DNA of 64,000 nucleotides from Dietzia cinnamea NBRC 102147 (GTDB lineage: Bacteria > Actinomycetota > Actinomycetes > Mycobacteriales > Mycobacteriaceae): contig NZ_BCSW01000001.1 in assembly GCF_001571065.1 (NCBI RefSeq), forward strand, positions 124,001 to 188,000, in the 5' to 3' direction. Positions within the stretch are counted from its first letter, which is position 1. Each line of letters starts with the position of its first letter. This document shows, piece after piece, positions 1 through 8,236 of this stretch. Position numbers and translations under genes: made by a program. The notes under the pieces are model-generated. The model was not told where the DNA came from. It did no database searches and saw only the letters and a list, made by a program, of their open reading frames with translations.

Positions 1-892
<892 letters not shown>

Positions 893-1044
893 TCGGTCCT
901 CGTGTGGAAGGACGGCCCAGCCGGTCGGAGGGCCCGGTCGTGCACCCGACGTCGTCGGTATCGCCCCAGGCTACCCGCCGGCACCGACACCCCACCCCGA
1001 TGATCGCCACGGGCGCACACCCCCGCCGTCGTACGATCGGGGCC

Positions 1045-2406
1045 GTGACCACCGATCCCTCGTCCGCGACCGCGACCGCGGAGGCCGTGCGCACCGGCGC
1101 CACCGGCGCGCTGGAGACCCTCGACGCCGCCTTCGACCGCGTGGACGATCTGAACCCGTCACTCCGCGCCTTCACCACCCTGCTGCGGGCGGACGGTCGG
1201 GCGGCCGGCGCCGCCGTCGACGCCAGGACACGGGAGGCCCGCGCACGACTGCCGCTGGCGGGGGTCCCGCTGGCGATCAAGAGCACGGTCACCCTCGACA
1301 ACCCCGTGGTGGCACCCCTCCTGGCGGCCGGGGCCGTCCCGGTGGGCGTCACCGCCGCCCCGCAGCTGTGCACATGGGGGATGACCGATTCCGACGCCCA
1401 CGGCATCACCCGCAACCCCCGGGACACGTCGCTGTCCGCCGGGGGATCCTCGGGCGGCTCGGCCGCGGCCGTCGCCTCCGGCATGGTGCCGCTCGCGGTG
1501 GGTGACGACGGGATGGGCTCGCTGCGCATCCCCGCCGCGGCCTGCGGGATCGTCACCATCAAGCCCGGGCCCGGGGTCGTACCCACACGCCTGTCCGGGG
1601 ACAACTGGGGCGGCCTGGCCGAATCCGGTCCGCTGGCCCGGACGGTCGGCGACGTCGCGCTCGCCCTGTCGGTCATGGCGGGCCGCCCGGAGCTGGCCCG
1701 CACCGGACCCGTACCCGGCGGGACCCGCGTCGGGCTGTCCGTCGCCAGCCCGATACGGCTGGGCCGTGATCTCGTACGCGTTCACGCACCCTGGGTTCGC
1801 GCGGCGCGGGAGGCCGCCTCACTGCTGCGCGCCGAGGACCTCGTCGTCGTCGACACCTCCCTGCCGTCCCCGCGCGACCCGGTCCTCTACCTGGCGCGGT
1901 GGACCTCCGCCGTGGCGCGCGCCGCCGAGGAGGAGAACCTCCCCCTCTCGGCGATGGAGCGTCGCACCCGCCACCACGCCCTGCTCGGCCGCACCGTGTT
2001 CCGACGCGGCGGCGCCGGCGACGGGGACACCCGCTGGAACCGCGGCGTCCGGGCGCTCCGCGCGGACGTCGAGCGCGCCATGGACAGCGCCGGGGTCGAC
2101 GTGTGGCTGACCCCGGCGCTGGCCGACGTCCCGCCCGAGGCGACCGACTGGCACCGTCGATCCTGGGGACGTTCCCTGTGGGCGTCCATGCGGTTCTCGC
2201 CTTTCACGCCGCTGGCGAACGTCCTGAACTGGCCCGCGCTCTCGGTGCCGTGTGGCAGCACCACCACCCCGGCGGGACGGGCCCTGCCGACGTCGGTCCA
2301 GCTCGTGGGGCGGCCGGGCTCCGAGACGACGCTGCTCGCGCTCGCGGCCGTCATCGAGCGGGCGGGAGTCGGCGTACGGACTCCGGGCGAGGCCGGCGCC
2401 TCCTGA
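1045..2406 (+). CDS. Amidase-signature family amidohydrolase
   Basis: Hydrolase of the amidase-signature family, which cleaves amide bonds with a Lys-cisSer-Ser triad; the substrate cannot be read from sequence. Counting from the GTG at 1045 (453 aa), the triad is Lys79 (PLAIKST), Ser135 in GGSSGGS, and nucleophile Ser159 in DDGMGSLRIP. The usual TDTGGSIR stretch is altered to GDDGMGSLR, but the serine is kept. The frame is open upstream to 904, but the extra 47 residues are low-complexity and cross the likely promoter of divergent ftsH, so GTG 1045 is preferred; ATG 1001 is an alternative. It stands alone, with no GatB/GatC neighbours, so it is not the GatCAB subunit. Family certain, role unknown. 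Confidence 0.88.
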   Translation: MTTDPSSATATAEAVRTGATGALETLDAAFDRVDDLNPSLRAFTTLLRADGRAAGAAVDARTREARARLPLAGVPLAIKSTVTLDNPVVAPLLAAGAVPVGVTAAPQLCTWGMTDSDAHGITRNPRDTSLSAGGSSGGSAAAVASGMVPLAVGDDGMGSLRIPAAACGIVTIKPGPGVVPTRLSGDNWGGLAESGPLARTVGDVALALSVMAGRPELARTGPVPGGTRVGLSVASPIRLGRDLVRVHAPWVRAAREAASLLRAEDLVVVDTSLPSPRDPVLYLARWTSAVARAAEEENLPLSAMERRTRHHALLGRTVFRRGGAGDGDTRWNRGVRALRADVERAMDSAGVDVWLTPALADVPPEATDWHRRSWGRSLWASMRFSPFTPLANVLNWPALSVPCGSTTTPAGRALPTSVQLVGRPGSETTLLALAAVIERAGVGVRTPGEAGAS

Positions 2407-2424
2407 TGCCCCGCCTCCTGACGC

Positions 2425-2661
2425 TCAGTCCTCCGGCAGGTCGGCGAAGCGCTTCTTGACGTCGCGGTACCACCCCAGCGACTGCCGGGGCCGGCGCCAC
2501 CTGCCCTTCATGTCCTCCCGCGCCGGCACGTGCGCCTCGTCGCCGGCCCGGACGCGCTCCTTGAGGTGTGCGTCCTGTGCGTTGATCACGTCGTCCGCCG
2601 TCTCGCCGCGGTGCGCCAGATCGCAGGGCCCGCCCAGGTCCTTGCAGGTCATGGCCTTCAT
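2425..2661 (-). CDS. DUF1059 small protein
   Basis: A 78 aa protein starting MKAMTCKDLGGPCD and continuing with AHRGETADDVINAQDAHLKE, the typical DUF1059 pattern with paired cysteines near the N-terminus (residues 6 and 13). Members are small, often stress-associated and of unknown biochemistry. The ATG at 2661 puts the family's conserved start at residue 1; the frame extends 14 codons further upstream without conservation. It lies 46 bp downstream of the ECF sigma gene on the same strand and could be co-transcribed with it. Family good, function unknown. Confidence 0.8.
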   Translation of the reverse strand: MKAMTCKDLGGPCDLAHRGETADDVINAQDAHLKERVRAGDEAHVPAREDMKGRWRRPRQSLGWYRDVKKRFADLPED

Positions 2662-2707
2662 GTGGAGTCCGTCCTCTCGGGTCGTGGCGGTCGCGGATCG
2701 CACCGCC

Positions 2708-3679
2708 TCACCTCGTTGACGAGCGGCGCGTCCCGGATGTGACCGCGGCGCTCACCCGTCTCGCCGCCGCGCGCTCACCGCTGGTCGCCGCCCCGGCGCC
2801 GCCGCAATCCGGCGAGCACTGGTCGCCGCCCCGGCGCCGCCGCAATCCGGCGAGCACGTCGGGGTCCGCGCGGAAGTCGATCCGGCGGACCAGGCCGTCG
2901 GTGACCAGGAAGTCGAACGCCACCCGGGCCTCGCCGCGGTCGAACCACGCCGCGCCCGGTCGGTCGTGGACGAAGACGGGCAGCGCCGCGGCGGCCGCGC
3001 CGTTGAAGAACTCCGCCACGGCGTCGCCGCCGTCGATGCGCGACGGGGTGCCCACGCGCACGGCGACGGGGTCGCCGGTGACGACGATGTCCGGCGCGAG
3101 GAGTTCGAGGAGGCGGGTGAACTCGCCGTGCCTGGCCGCGGCGAGAAAGGCGTCGACGACGAGCCAGTCCGCCTGCTCGCCGGTGTCGCCCGCCCGGGTG
3201 ATCTTCGCGCGGGCCCTCGACGCCAGTTTGCGCGCCGTGGCCGGGAGGCAGTCGAGGATGTCGGCGACAGTGGCGAAGTCGACCGAGAACAGGTCGTGCA
3301 GGACGAAGGCCACCCGCTCCGACGGAGTCAGGCGGTCGAGGACGACGTGCAGCGCCGCACCCATCGAGTCCGCGAGCACCGCCTCCTCGGAGGGGCCCGG
3401 CTCGACGGAGGCGCGGTCGATGGACGCGCCGTCGGGGCGCTCCGGGTCGCCGGGCTCGAGCGGTCGCGGCACCGCCGCCTTGAGCCGGTCGAGGCACAAT
3501 CGCGTGACGACGGTCGTGAGCCAGGCGGGCAGCGAGTCGATGCCCGCCTTGTCCGCGCGCGCGAGGCGCAGCCAGGCCTGCTGGACGATGTCCTCGGCCT
3601 CCGCATGATCCCCCAGGAGGCGCCCGGCGATCCGGACGAGACGGGGTCGCTCGCGCTCGAAGCTCGTCACCACGTCCAC
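2708..3679 (-). CDS. ECF41-type RNA polymerase sigma factor (SigJ-like)
   Basis: Extracytoplasmic-function sigma factor with fused C-terminal SnoaL-like domain. Region 2 (ERPRLVRIAGRLLGDHAEAE, then DIVQQAWLRL) and region 4 (LTPSERVAFVLHDLFSVDF) are clear. The C-terminal extension holds ECF41 hallmarks: a DGGDAV stretch matching DGGGR/K and ADPDVLAGL matching NPDKL. In ECF41 factors this extension both contacts and restrains the sigma core in place of an anti-sigma factor. GTG 3679 has GAGAGG nine bases upstream and is preferred over the TTG at 3715. The last residues are disturbed by a 38-bp tandem duplication that shifts the frame and adds a tail of about 34 residues (see findings). The usual ECF41 partner (decarboxylase, oxidoreductase or epimerase) is absent; the neighbour is DUF1059. 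Confidence 0.88.
   Translation of the reverse strand: MDVVTSFERERPRLVRIAGRLLGDHAEAEDIVQQAWLRLARADKAGIDSLPAWLTTVVTRLCLDRLKAAVPRPLEPGDPERPDGASIDRASVEPGPSEEAVLADSMGAALHVVLDRLTPSERVAFVLHDLFSVDFATVADILDCLPATARKLASRARAKITRAGDTGEQADWLVVDAFLAAARHGEFTRLLELLAPDIVVTGDPVAVRVGTPSRIDGGDAVAEFFNGAAAAALPVFVHDRPGAAWFDRGEARVAFDFLVTDGLVRRIDFRADPDVLAGLRRRRGGDQCSPDCGGAGAATSGERAAARRVSAAVTSGTRRSSTR
2782..2857. repeat. 38-bp perfect tandem duplication in the sigma factor gene
   Basis: Bases 2782-2819 and 2820-2857 are identical 38-mers, beginning tggtcgccgcc and ending ggcgagcac. Because 38 is not a multiple of three, reading through both copies changes frame. In the second copy's alternative frame, the protein end VLAGLRRRRGGDQ repeats exactly and is followed by Arg and a TGA at 2777-2775, which looks like the ancestral end. 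Confidence 0.95.
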
Positions 3680-3781
3680 GCCCGTCACCCTCTCAGCCCA
3701 CGCACGCTCCCACAATAAGGAAAAACCGTCAAAGCACCGGCCCGGTCGGCGACATCCGGCGATGATGAGACCGGCTACGGA

Positions 3782-3804
3782 GGCGACGCCGCTCGCCCGT
3801 CGCC
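3782..3804 (+). other. Hairpin in the leader of the first mini-protein gene
   Basis: GGCGACG (3782-3788) pairs with CGTCGCC (3798-3804) around a 9-nt loop, 80 bp before the ATG at 3885. The rest of the 3716-3884 interval shows no recognisable promoter or gene. Function is unproven. Confidence 0.35.
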
Positions 3805-3884
3805 ACCGGCCGGGTCACGCCGGCGCCGCCCACCACAGACCGGCCGCCCCCTGACGGGGAGCCGTCGACAGCAAAGGACGAACA

Positions 3885-4049
3885 ATGGGAAGTCTCGCCA
3901 CGCTCGCCGCCGGATCCGCCGAGTTCGCACTCGACTCGGGCTCCACTCTCGCCGACATGGGGACGAGCCTGCCGTCGCTGGCGCTGTCCTTCCTCGCCGC
4001 GTTGCTCGACGGCATCGCCGTCGACCTGGTGGCCAGCGTCGCCGACTGA
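3885..4049 (+). CDS. Small acidic hydrophobic protein, paralogue 1 (mini-porin-like?)
   Basis: A 54 aa protein starting MGSLATLAAGSAEF and ending VASVAD. It contains no Lys, Arg or His, several Asp/Glu, many Ser/Ala/Leu, and a central hydrophobic stretch (LPSLALSFLAALLDGIAV). AAAGGACG lies about 5 bases before the ATG, a good ribosome-binding site. It is clearly homologous to the protein at 4197-4358: both begin MGSL, share GSA near residue 10, SGST near 18-21 with AD at 23-24, and LPS at 29-31, and end ASVA. There is no cleavable signal peptide. Size, acidity and lack of signal recall the PorA/PorH cell-wall channel peptides of corynebacteria; this is inference and I see no direct sequence match. 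Confidence 0.72.
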   Translation: MGSLATLAAGSAEFALDSGSTLADMGTSLPSLALSFLAALLDGIAVDLVASVAD

Positions 4050-4111
4050 CGAGCAGGACCGAGGCTTGACTGGACGAGATAAGAAGCGCATCATCTTCAG
4101 CGGGGGATGTG

Positions 4112-4127
4112 TGTGAGTTATCTCACA
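4112..4127. promoter_or_regulatory. Perfect CRP/GlxR-type operator
   Basis: TGTGAGTTATCTCACA fits the cAMP-receptor consensus TGTGA-N6-TCACA at all ten defined positions. It lies 70 bp before the ATG of the second mini-protein gene and 62 bp after the stop of the first. Corynebacterial GlxR and mycobacterial CRP use this consensus. Activation versus repression cannot be told because the start of transcription is not visible. Confidence 0.65.
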
Positions 4128-4141
4128 ATCGGTTTCGTCAG

Positions 4142-4160
4142 GCCGGACGCGGCGTCCGGC
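4142..4160 (+). other. GC hairpin between CRP-type site and second mini-protein gene
   Basis: GCCGGACG (4142-4149) pairs perfectly with CGTCCGGC (4153-4160) around a 3-nt loop. There is no T-run after it, so it resembles a 5'-leader stability element or attenuator more than a terminator. It ends 36 bases before the ATG at 4197. Confidence 0.4.
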
Positions 4161-4196
4161 TGCCAGCCCCCCACCCTCACAGAAAGGGGCACCACC

Positions 4197-4358
4197 ATGG
4201 GCAGCCTCGGAGTATTCGCAGAAGGTTCAGCTGCTTTCGGACTCAACTCGGGATCGACCGTGGCAGATGCCGCGACCAACCTGCCGTCCTTTTTCCTCGG
4301 ACTCCTCGACTTCCTCGGCATCATGACCTCCGCCGACCTCACGGCGAGTGTCGCCTGA
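4197..4358 (+). CDS. Small acidic hydrophobic protein, paralogue 2 (mini-porin-like?)
   Basis: A 53 aa protein starting MGSLGVFAEGSAAFG and ending LTASVA. Like its upstream paralogue it has no basic residue and a central hydrophobic run (LPSFFLGLLDFLGIM). The ATG at 4197 matches the paralogue's MGSL start and has GAAAGGGG about 8 bases upstream; the frame is open further upstream but crosses the hairpin and the CRP-type site. A strong terminator follows. Two tandem copies with separate leaders suggest an abundant, regulated structural product, perhaps heteromeric. A cell-wall porin of the PorA/PorH kind is one hypothesis; a secreted peptide is another. Confidence 0.75.
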   Translation: MGSLGVFAEGSAAFGLNSGSTVADAATNLPSFFLGLLDFLGIMTSADLTASVA

Positions 4359-4675
4359 CCGGCTCGGCCTGGGGGGAAGCAGGAACGAGAGCGAGATCCG
4401 ACATCGGAGAAGCCGCCGACCGCGAGGTCGGCGGCTTCTCTCGTCTGCCTGCGAAGTGGGCGGACCGGGACGCGGGGTCGCCTCTCGGCGAGGGGCGCAA
4501 CGCGGCTCCAGTCGAACGGAACTCCGCGAGGGCTGTGTGAGTGAGCCCGGGGGACACTGCCGCATCCCGATCCGCCCAGTAGAACCACGACGGTGCCAGA
4601 TCTGTTCCCGCACACCGTCCGAGAGCTCCGCCACACTCCCCGGCGCCGCCTTTCACCGTCGCCGCCGGGTCCGCG
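4359..4675. other. Intergenic region with terminator only
   Basis: Apart from the terminator at 4407-4440, no credible gene or motif is visible. Open frames here lack ribosome-binding sites and family resemblance. It separates the rightward mini-protein genes from the leftward acyl-CoA synthetase. Confidence 0.5.
4407..4440 (+). terminator. Strong hairpin terminator after the mini-protein genes
   Basis: A 15-bp perfect stem, GAGAAGCCGCCGACC (4407-4421) with GGTCGGCGGCTTCTC (4426-4440), closes a GCGA tetraloop. Only a weak T-rich stretch (tcgtct) follows, as is common in high-GC actinobacteria. It may act in both directions, also serving the convergent acyl-CoA synthetase gene. Confidence 0.85.
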
Positions 4676-6211
4676 TCAGGCGTACTGCTGCACGATCCGG
4701 CGCTTGACCAGCTTCCCGGTGGGCGTGCGGGGCAGCTCGTCGACGAGGTCGAGACCGCGGGGGATCTTGAAATCGGAGATCTTCCCCCGCAGGGAGTCGA
4801 GGATCTCCTGCGCGAGGCCCGGGTCGTCAGCGCGGTCCGCGGCGGGCACGACCACGGCGTGGACGCGCTCCCCCATCTCCTCGTCCGGCAGTCCGATCAC
4901 GGCGACGTCCTCGACGGCCGGATGCAGGACGAGCGCGTTCTCGATCTCCTGCGGGTAGATGTTCACCCCGCCGGAGATGATGGTGAACGCTTTGCGGTCC
5001 GTGAGGTACAGGAAGCGGTCCTCGTCGAGGTATCCGACGTCGCCGAAGGTCGCCCACGTGGGATGGTCGGGGTGGCGCACGGACGCCGTCTTCTCCGGAT
5101 CGCCGTGATAGGCGAAGCCGCCCTCGTCGTTCTGCCAGTAGATGGTCCCGATCTCGCCGGCCGGCAGCTCGTTGCCCTCGTCATCGCAGATGTGGGCGAT
5201 GCCCTTGAGCCCGTCCCGTCCCACCGATCCGGGGCGCTCGAGTGCCTCCTGCGAGTTGATGAACGTGATGCCCATGCCCTCGGTCGCCGAGTAGTACTCG
5301 TGGATCACCGGCCCCCACCACTCGATCATGCGGCGCTTGACCTCGGGCGGGCACGGCGCGGCGGCGTGGATGGCGTGGGTCAGGCTCGACAGGTCGTACC
5401 TGGCTCGGGTCTCCTCCGGCAGCTTGAGCATGCGCACGAACATCGTCGGCACCCACTGCGAATGCGTCACCTTGTATGCCTCGATGAGCCGCAGCGCCTC
5501 CTCCGCGCCGAAGCGGTCCATGAGCACCACGGTCCCGCCGACGGAGTTGACCACGCCGCAGAAGCGCAGTGGGGCCGCGTGGTACAGCGGCGCCGGGCAC
5601 AGGTAGACGCTGTCGGCGTCGAAGCCGTAGAGGAAGCTGAAGACCGGCGTGTAGTGGTCGGCCACCTCGTCGATCTGCCCCTCCGGCGGGTCCACGCGGA
5701 CGCCCTTGGGCCGGCCGGTGGTGCCCGACGAGTAGAGGAAGTCGTGACCGCGCGGCTGATCCGCCGGAGGCTCGGTCGACTTGCCTTCGAGCAGCGATCG
5801 GTAGTCGTCGAACCCCTCGAGCGCGCCGCCGAACACGACCCGGTGCTCGACGCCCGGGTGGGCCTCCGGGGTGAGGTCGACGTGATCGGCGACCGGCGCG
5901 GAGACGAACAGGGCGCGGGCACCGCAGTCGCCGATGATGTACGACGACTCGTCCGGGGTCAGGTGATGGTTGATCGCGGCGATGTACAGGCCGGTCCGCA
6001 GGGCCGCCCAGTAGATCTCGAGCATCTCGAGCGTGTTGTCCGAGACCACGGCGATCGTCTCGCCGGGGCGAAGCCCCCAGTCATCGACGAGGACGTGCGC
6101 GAGCTGGGCCGAGCGGGCCTCCAGCTCGGCGTACGTGATCTGCTCACCCGTTGCGGGACGGATCACGGCGGGCTTGTCCGGGGTGGTGGCGGCGAAGGTT
6201 CCTGGATACAT
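4676..6211 (-). CDS. Fatty acyl-CoA synthetase / AMP-binding ligase (FadD-like)
   Basis: Adenylate-forming enzyme of 511 aa that activates a carboxylic acid to acyl-AMP and then acyl-CoA. Visible motifs are the P-loop YSSGTTGRPKGVRVD, the A5-type YYSATEG, the hinge YLTDRKAFTIISGGVNIYPQ, and the C-terminal catalytic lysine in PRTPTGKLVKRR. ATG 6211 begins MYPGTFAATTPDKPAVI, the normal N-terminus; the open frame upstream encodes only low-complexity sequence. It lies 20 bp downstream of the XseA-like gene on the same strand. A GTGT-N8-ACAC dyad sits at about 6221-6236. The chain length or ring system of the substrate cannot be inferred. Confidence 0.9.
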   Translation of the reverse strand: MYPGTFAATTPDKPAVIRPATGEQITYAELEARSAQLAHVLVDDWGLRPGETIAVVSDNTLEMLEIYWAALRTGLYIAAINHHLTPDESSYIIGDCGARALFVSAPVADHVDLTPEAHPGVEHRVVFGGALEGFDDYRSLLEGKSTEPPADQPRGHDFLYSSGTTGRPKGVRVDPPEGQIDEVADHYTPVFSFLYGFDADSVYLCPAPLYHAAPLRFCGVVNSVGGTVVLMDRFGAEEALRLIEAYKVTHSQWVPTMFVRMLKLPEETRARYDLSSLTHAIHAAAPCPPEVKRRMIEWWGPVIHEYYSATEGMGITFINSQEALERPGSVGRDGLKGIAHICDDEGNELPAGEIGTIYWQNDEGGFAYHGDPEKTASVRHPDHPTWATFGDVGYLDEDRFLYLTDRKAFTIISGGVNIYPQEIENALVLHPAVEDVAVIGLPDEEMGERVHAVVVPAADRADDPGLAQEILDSLRGKISDFKIPRGLDLVDELPRTPTGKLVKRRIVQQYA

Positions 6212-6231
6212 GTCCAGAGCGTATGTGTGAT

Positions 6232-7584
6232 CTACAACACTGTCGGCTCTTTTGGCTCTCTGATCTTTCGCTGCCACCGCGCGCCGCGTTCCGGCGCCGT
6301 GCGGACCCACTCGAGGATCAGACGAGCAGCTCCTACCACTCCGGCCAGGGCGACGATCACGAAGACGAGTTCGCCCACGGCCACGGCCAGTCCGCCGATC
6401 GCAAAGGTCACCAGCACCGTCACTATCAGGGCGACCTCGACTGCTCGATTGGTCGCGAGCCGTTCGCCGGACCGGAGCCCCTGCTCGAAAGCGTGCTTCT
6501 GAGCCGCATCCGCTCGCGCGCGCTCGTCCTCGAGAGTCGCCTGCGCCCGGCTCAGTTCTGCTTCGACGGTTCGACACCGCGCTCTCGACTGTGCCAACCT
6601 ACGCTTGACCTCCTCGAGCTCGGTCGGCTCCCCGGCCACCCGGGTCCCCGGGCTCTTGATCCCGGTAACCCTGGGGACCGAGCGGGAGCAAAGCTCGCGA
6701 AACGCCCACCCGAGCCCTTCTCCGAGCGAGCTCGGAGTGCCCCGCGACCCTCTTGCCGCGCAGTCGATCGCGAGCCGGTCACTCTCGTGCCCGATGGCCG
6801 TGAAGACGGGCATCGGCATGTCATGTACCGCCTTGACCACCTCGAGTGAGTGAAACGGCCAGAGATCGGACCACGGCCCCCCACCCCGGACGATGCACAC
6901 GGCGTCGGCCCGGCTCTCGGGCACCTCATCCCGCAGAACCCGGACCAACTCGTCCGCCACACCGGCCCCCTCTAGCCTGAACGGGACGTGGACCAACTGG
7001 GGGCGGGGGAACTTCTCCGCACCCTTCCGCTTCGCGGTGCTCCAGAATGCGGCGCAGAAGTCCTCGTACGCCCGAGAGCTCTTACCGGTCACCACCGCGA
7101 TACGGGACGGGGGTCGGTCGAGGGTCAGCTTCTGTCTCGTTTCCGAGGGGCTGAGTCGATCCGGGGGGATCCCGAGATCCTCGAGCGTCGACGGAAGACG
7201 ATTTAACTGCGCCTGGAGGCTGCCGACCGCGTCGAAGTCATTGATGTACACGCCGGTGGCGCTGACCTGGATGGAGGTCCTCCGCACCTCGGCCGTGCCT
7301 ATCACCACGACGCATCGGCCGTCGGCGAGGCACTCCTCCAGAGGGTGACTCCACCTCGACTCCAGCCCCTGCCGGATTCTCCAGATCTGGTTGGCCGGGA
7401 TCCAGACGCGGACCACATCTGGACAGTCCGAATCTCTCCCACAGAGATCGAACGAGACATAGTGGGCGTCGACCCGTGCGTTCCGGCATTCGCCCTCGAC
7501 CTTCACCGGTTCGGCGGCGAGGGCTCGCCCCAGCGTCTCGCACAACTCGCGCGGATCGACCGCTCTGGTCCCGACTCGTGTCAC
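6232..7584 (-). CDS. Exonuclease VII large-subunit-like protein with C-terminal membrane helices
   Basis: About 450 aa. The N-terminal part has the OB-fold layout of XseA (PRELCETLGRAL, VEGECRNAR, HYVSFDL). The central part carries the ExoVII core: RIAVVTGKSSRAYEDF, VRGGGPWSDLWPFHSLEVV, then PMPVFTAIGHESD and RGTPSSLGEG. The coiled-coil stretch (LEEVKRRLAQSRARC onward) is short. It is followed by two hydrophobic helices (ALIVTVLVTFAIGGLAVAV and VFVIVALAGVVGAARLIL) not known in housekeeping XseA. No xseB is next to it. The start is uncertain: GTG 7584 follows GAGAGGGAAGAA closely; TTG 7650 is possible. Codon use looks a little less GC-biased than the neighbours, and the gene interrupts the fadD-hpt spacing, so acquisition is possible. 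Confidence 0.78.
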   Translation of the reverse strand: MTRVGTRAVDPRELCETLGRALAAEPVKVEGECRNARVDAHYVSFDLCGRDSDCPDVVRVWIPANQIWRIRQGLESRWSHPLEECLADGRCVVVIGTAEVRRTSIQVSATGVYINDFDAVGSLQAQLNRLPSTLEDLGIPPDRLSPSETRQKLTLDRPPSRIAVVTGKSSRAYEDFCAAFWSTAKRKGAEKFPRPQLVHVPFRLEGAGVADELVRVLRDEVPESRADAVCIVRGGGPWSDLWPFHSLEVVKAVHDMPMPVFTAIGHESDRLAIDCAARGSRGTPSSLGEGLGWAFRELCSRSVPRVTGIKSPGTRVAGEPTELEEVKRRLAQSRARCRTVEAELSRAQATLEDERARADAAQKHAFEQGLRSGERLATNRAVEVALIVTVLVTFAIGGLAVAVGELVFVIVALAGVVGAARLILEWVRTAPERGARWQRKIREPKEPTVL

Positions 7585-7678
7585 TTCTTCCCTCTCGCCT
7601 CGGTTGTCACCGCGAACATAGGCGAGTGGTCCGACAAGCGGGGCGGGCAAGGGAGTCAGCCCAGGACGACCGGGCAGG

Positions 7679-8236
7679 TCAGGAGTACATGCGCGGGTGC
7701 AGCTTGCCGATGTACGGCAGATCGCGGTACCGCTCGGCGAAGTCCAGGCCGTAGCCCACCACGAACTCGTTGGGGATGTCGAAGCCGATCTCGAGGATGT
7801 CGAGATCGGCCTTCACCGCGTCGGGCTTGCGCAGCAGGGTGACGATCTCCAGCGAGCGCGGGTTGCGGGTCTTGAGGTTGCGCATCAGCCACGACAGGGT
7901 GAGGCCGGAATCGATGATGTCCTCGACGATGATCACATCGCGGTCGGCGATGTCGCGGTCCAGGTCCTTGAGGATCCGCACGACGCCCGAGGAGCTGGTG
8001 GACGAGCCGTACGAGCTGACGGCCATGAACTCCATCTCGGACGGGATGGGCAGCGCGCGGGCGAAGTCGGAGACGAAGATCGCGGCGCCCTTGAGGACGG
8101 CGATCAGCACGACCTCCTTCTCGACATCCGCGTAGCGCTCGCCGACGGTGGCGGCCATCTCGGCGATCCGCTCCCGGATCGCGTCTTCATCGAGGAGTAC
8201 GGACTCGATCTCGTCCGCGTACTTGTCCGTGGTCAT
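7679..8236 (-). CDS. hpt: Hypoxanthine phosphoribosyltransferase
   Basis: Purine salvage enzyme of 185 aa converting hypoxanthine or guanine plus PRPP to IMP or GMP. The PRPP loop [14 protein letters not shown], the flexible-loop [11 protein letters not shown] and the base-binding end KLHPRMYS region are in place. It starts at ATG 8236, directly abutting the tilS stop codon (8237), so tilS-hpt are co-transcribed. In M. tuberculosis the same pair (mesJ/tilS and hpt) precedes ftsH. Confidence 0.97.
   Translation of the reverse strand: MTTDKYADEIESVLLDEDAIRERIAEMAATVGERYADVEKEVVLIAVLKGAAIFVSDFARALPIPSEMEFMAVSSYGSSTSSSGVVRILKDLDRDIADRDVIIVEDIIDSGLTLSWLMRNLKTRNPRSLEIVTLLRKPDAVKADLDILEIGFDIPNEFVVGYGLDFAERYRDLPYIGKLHPRMYS

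Noticed and set aside
6221-6240. Possible second CRP-type site upstream of the acyl-CoA synthetase gene (tgtgatctacaacact)
   Set aside because: The left half TGTGA fits, but the right half is ACACT rather than TCACA; kept only as a GTGT-N8-ACAC dyad.
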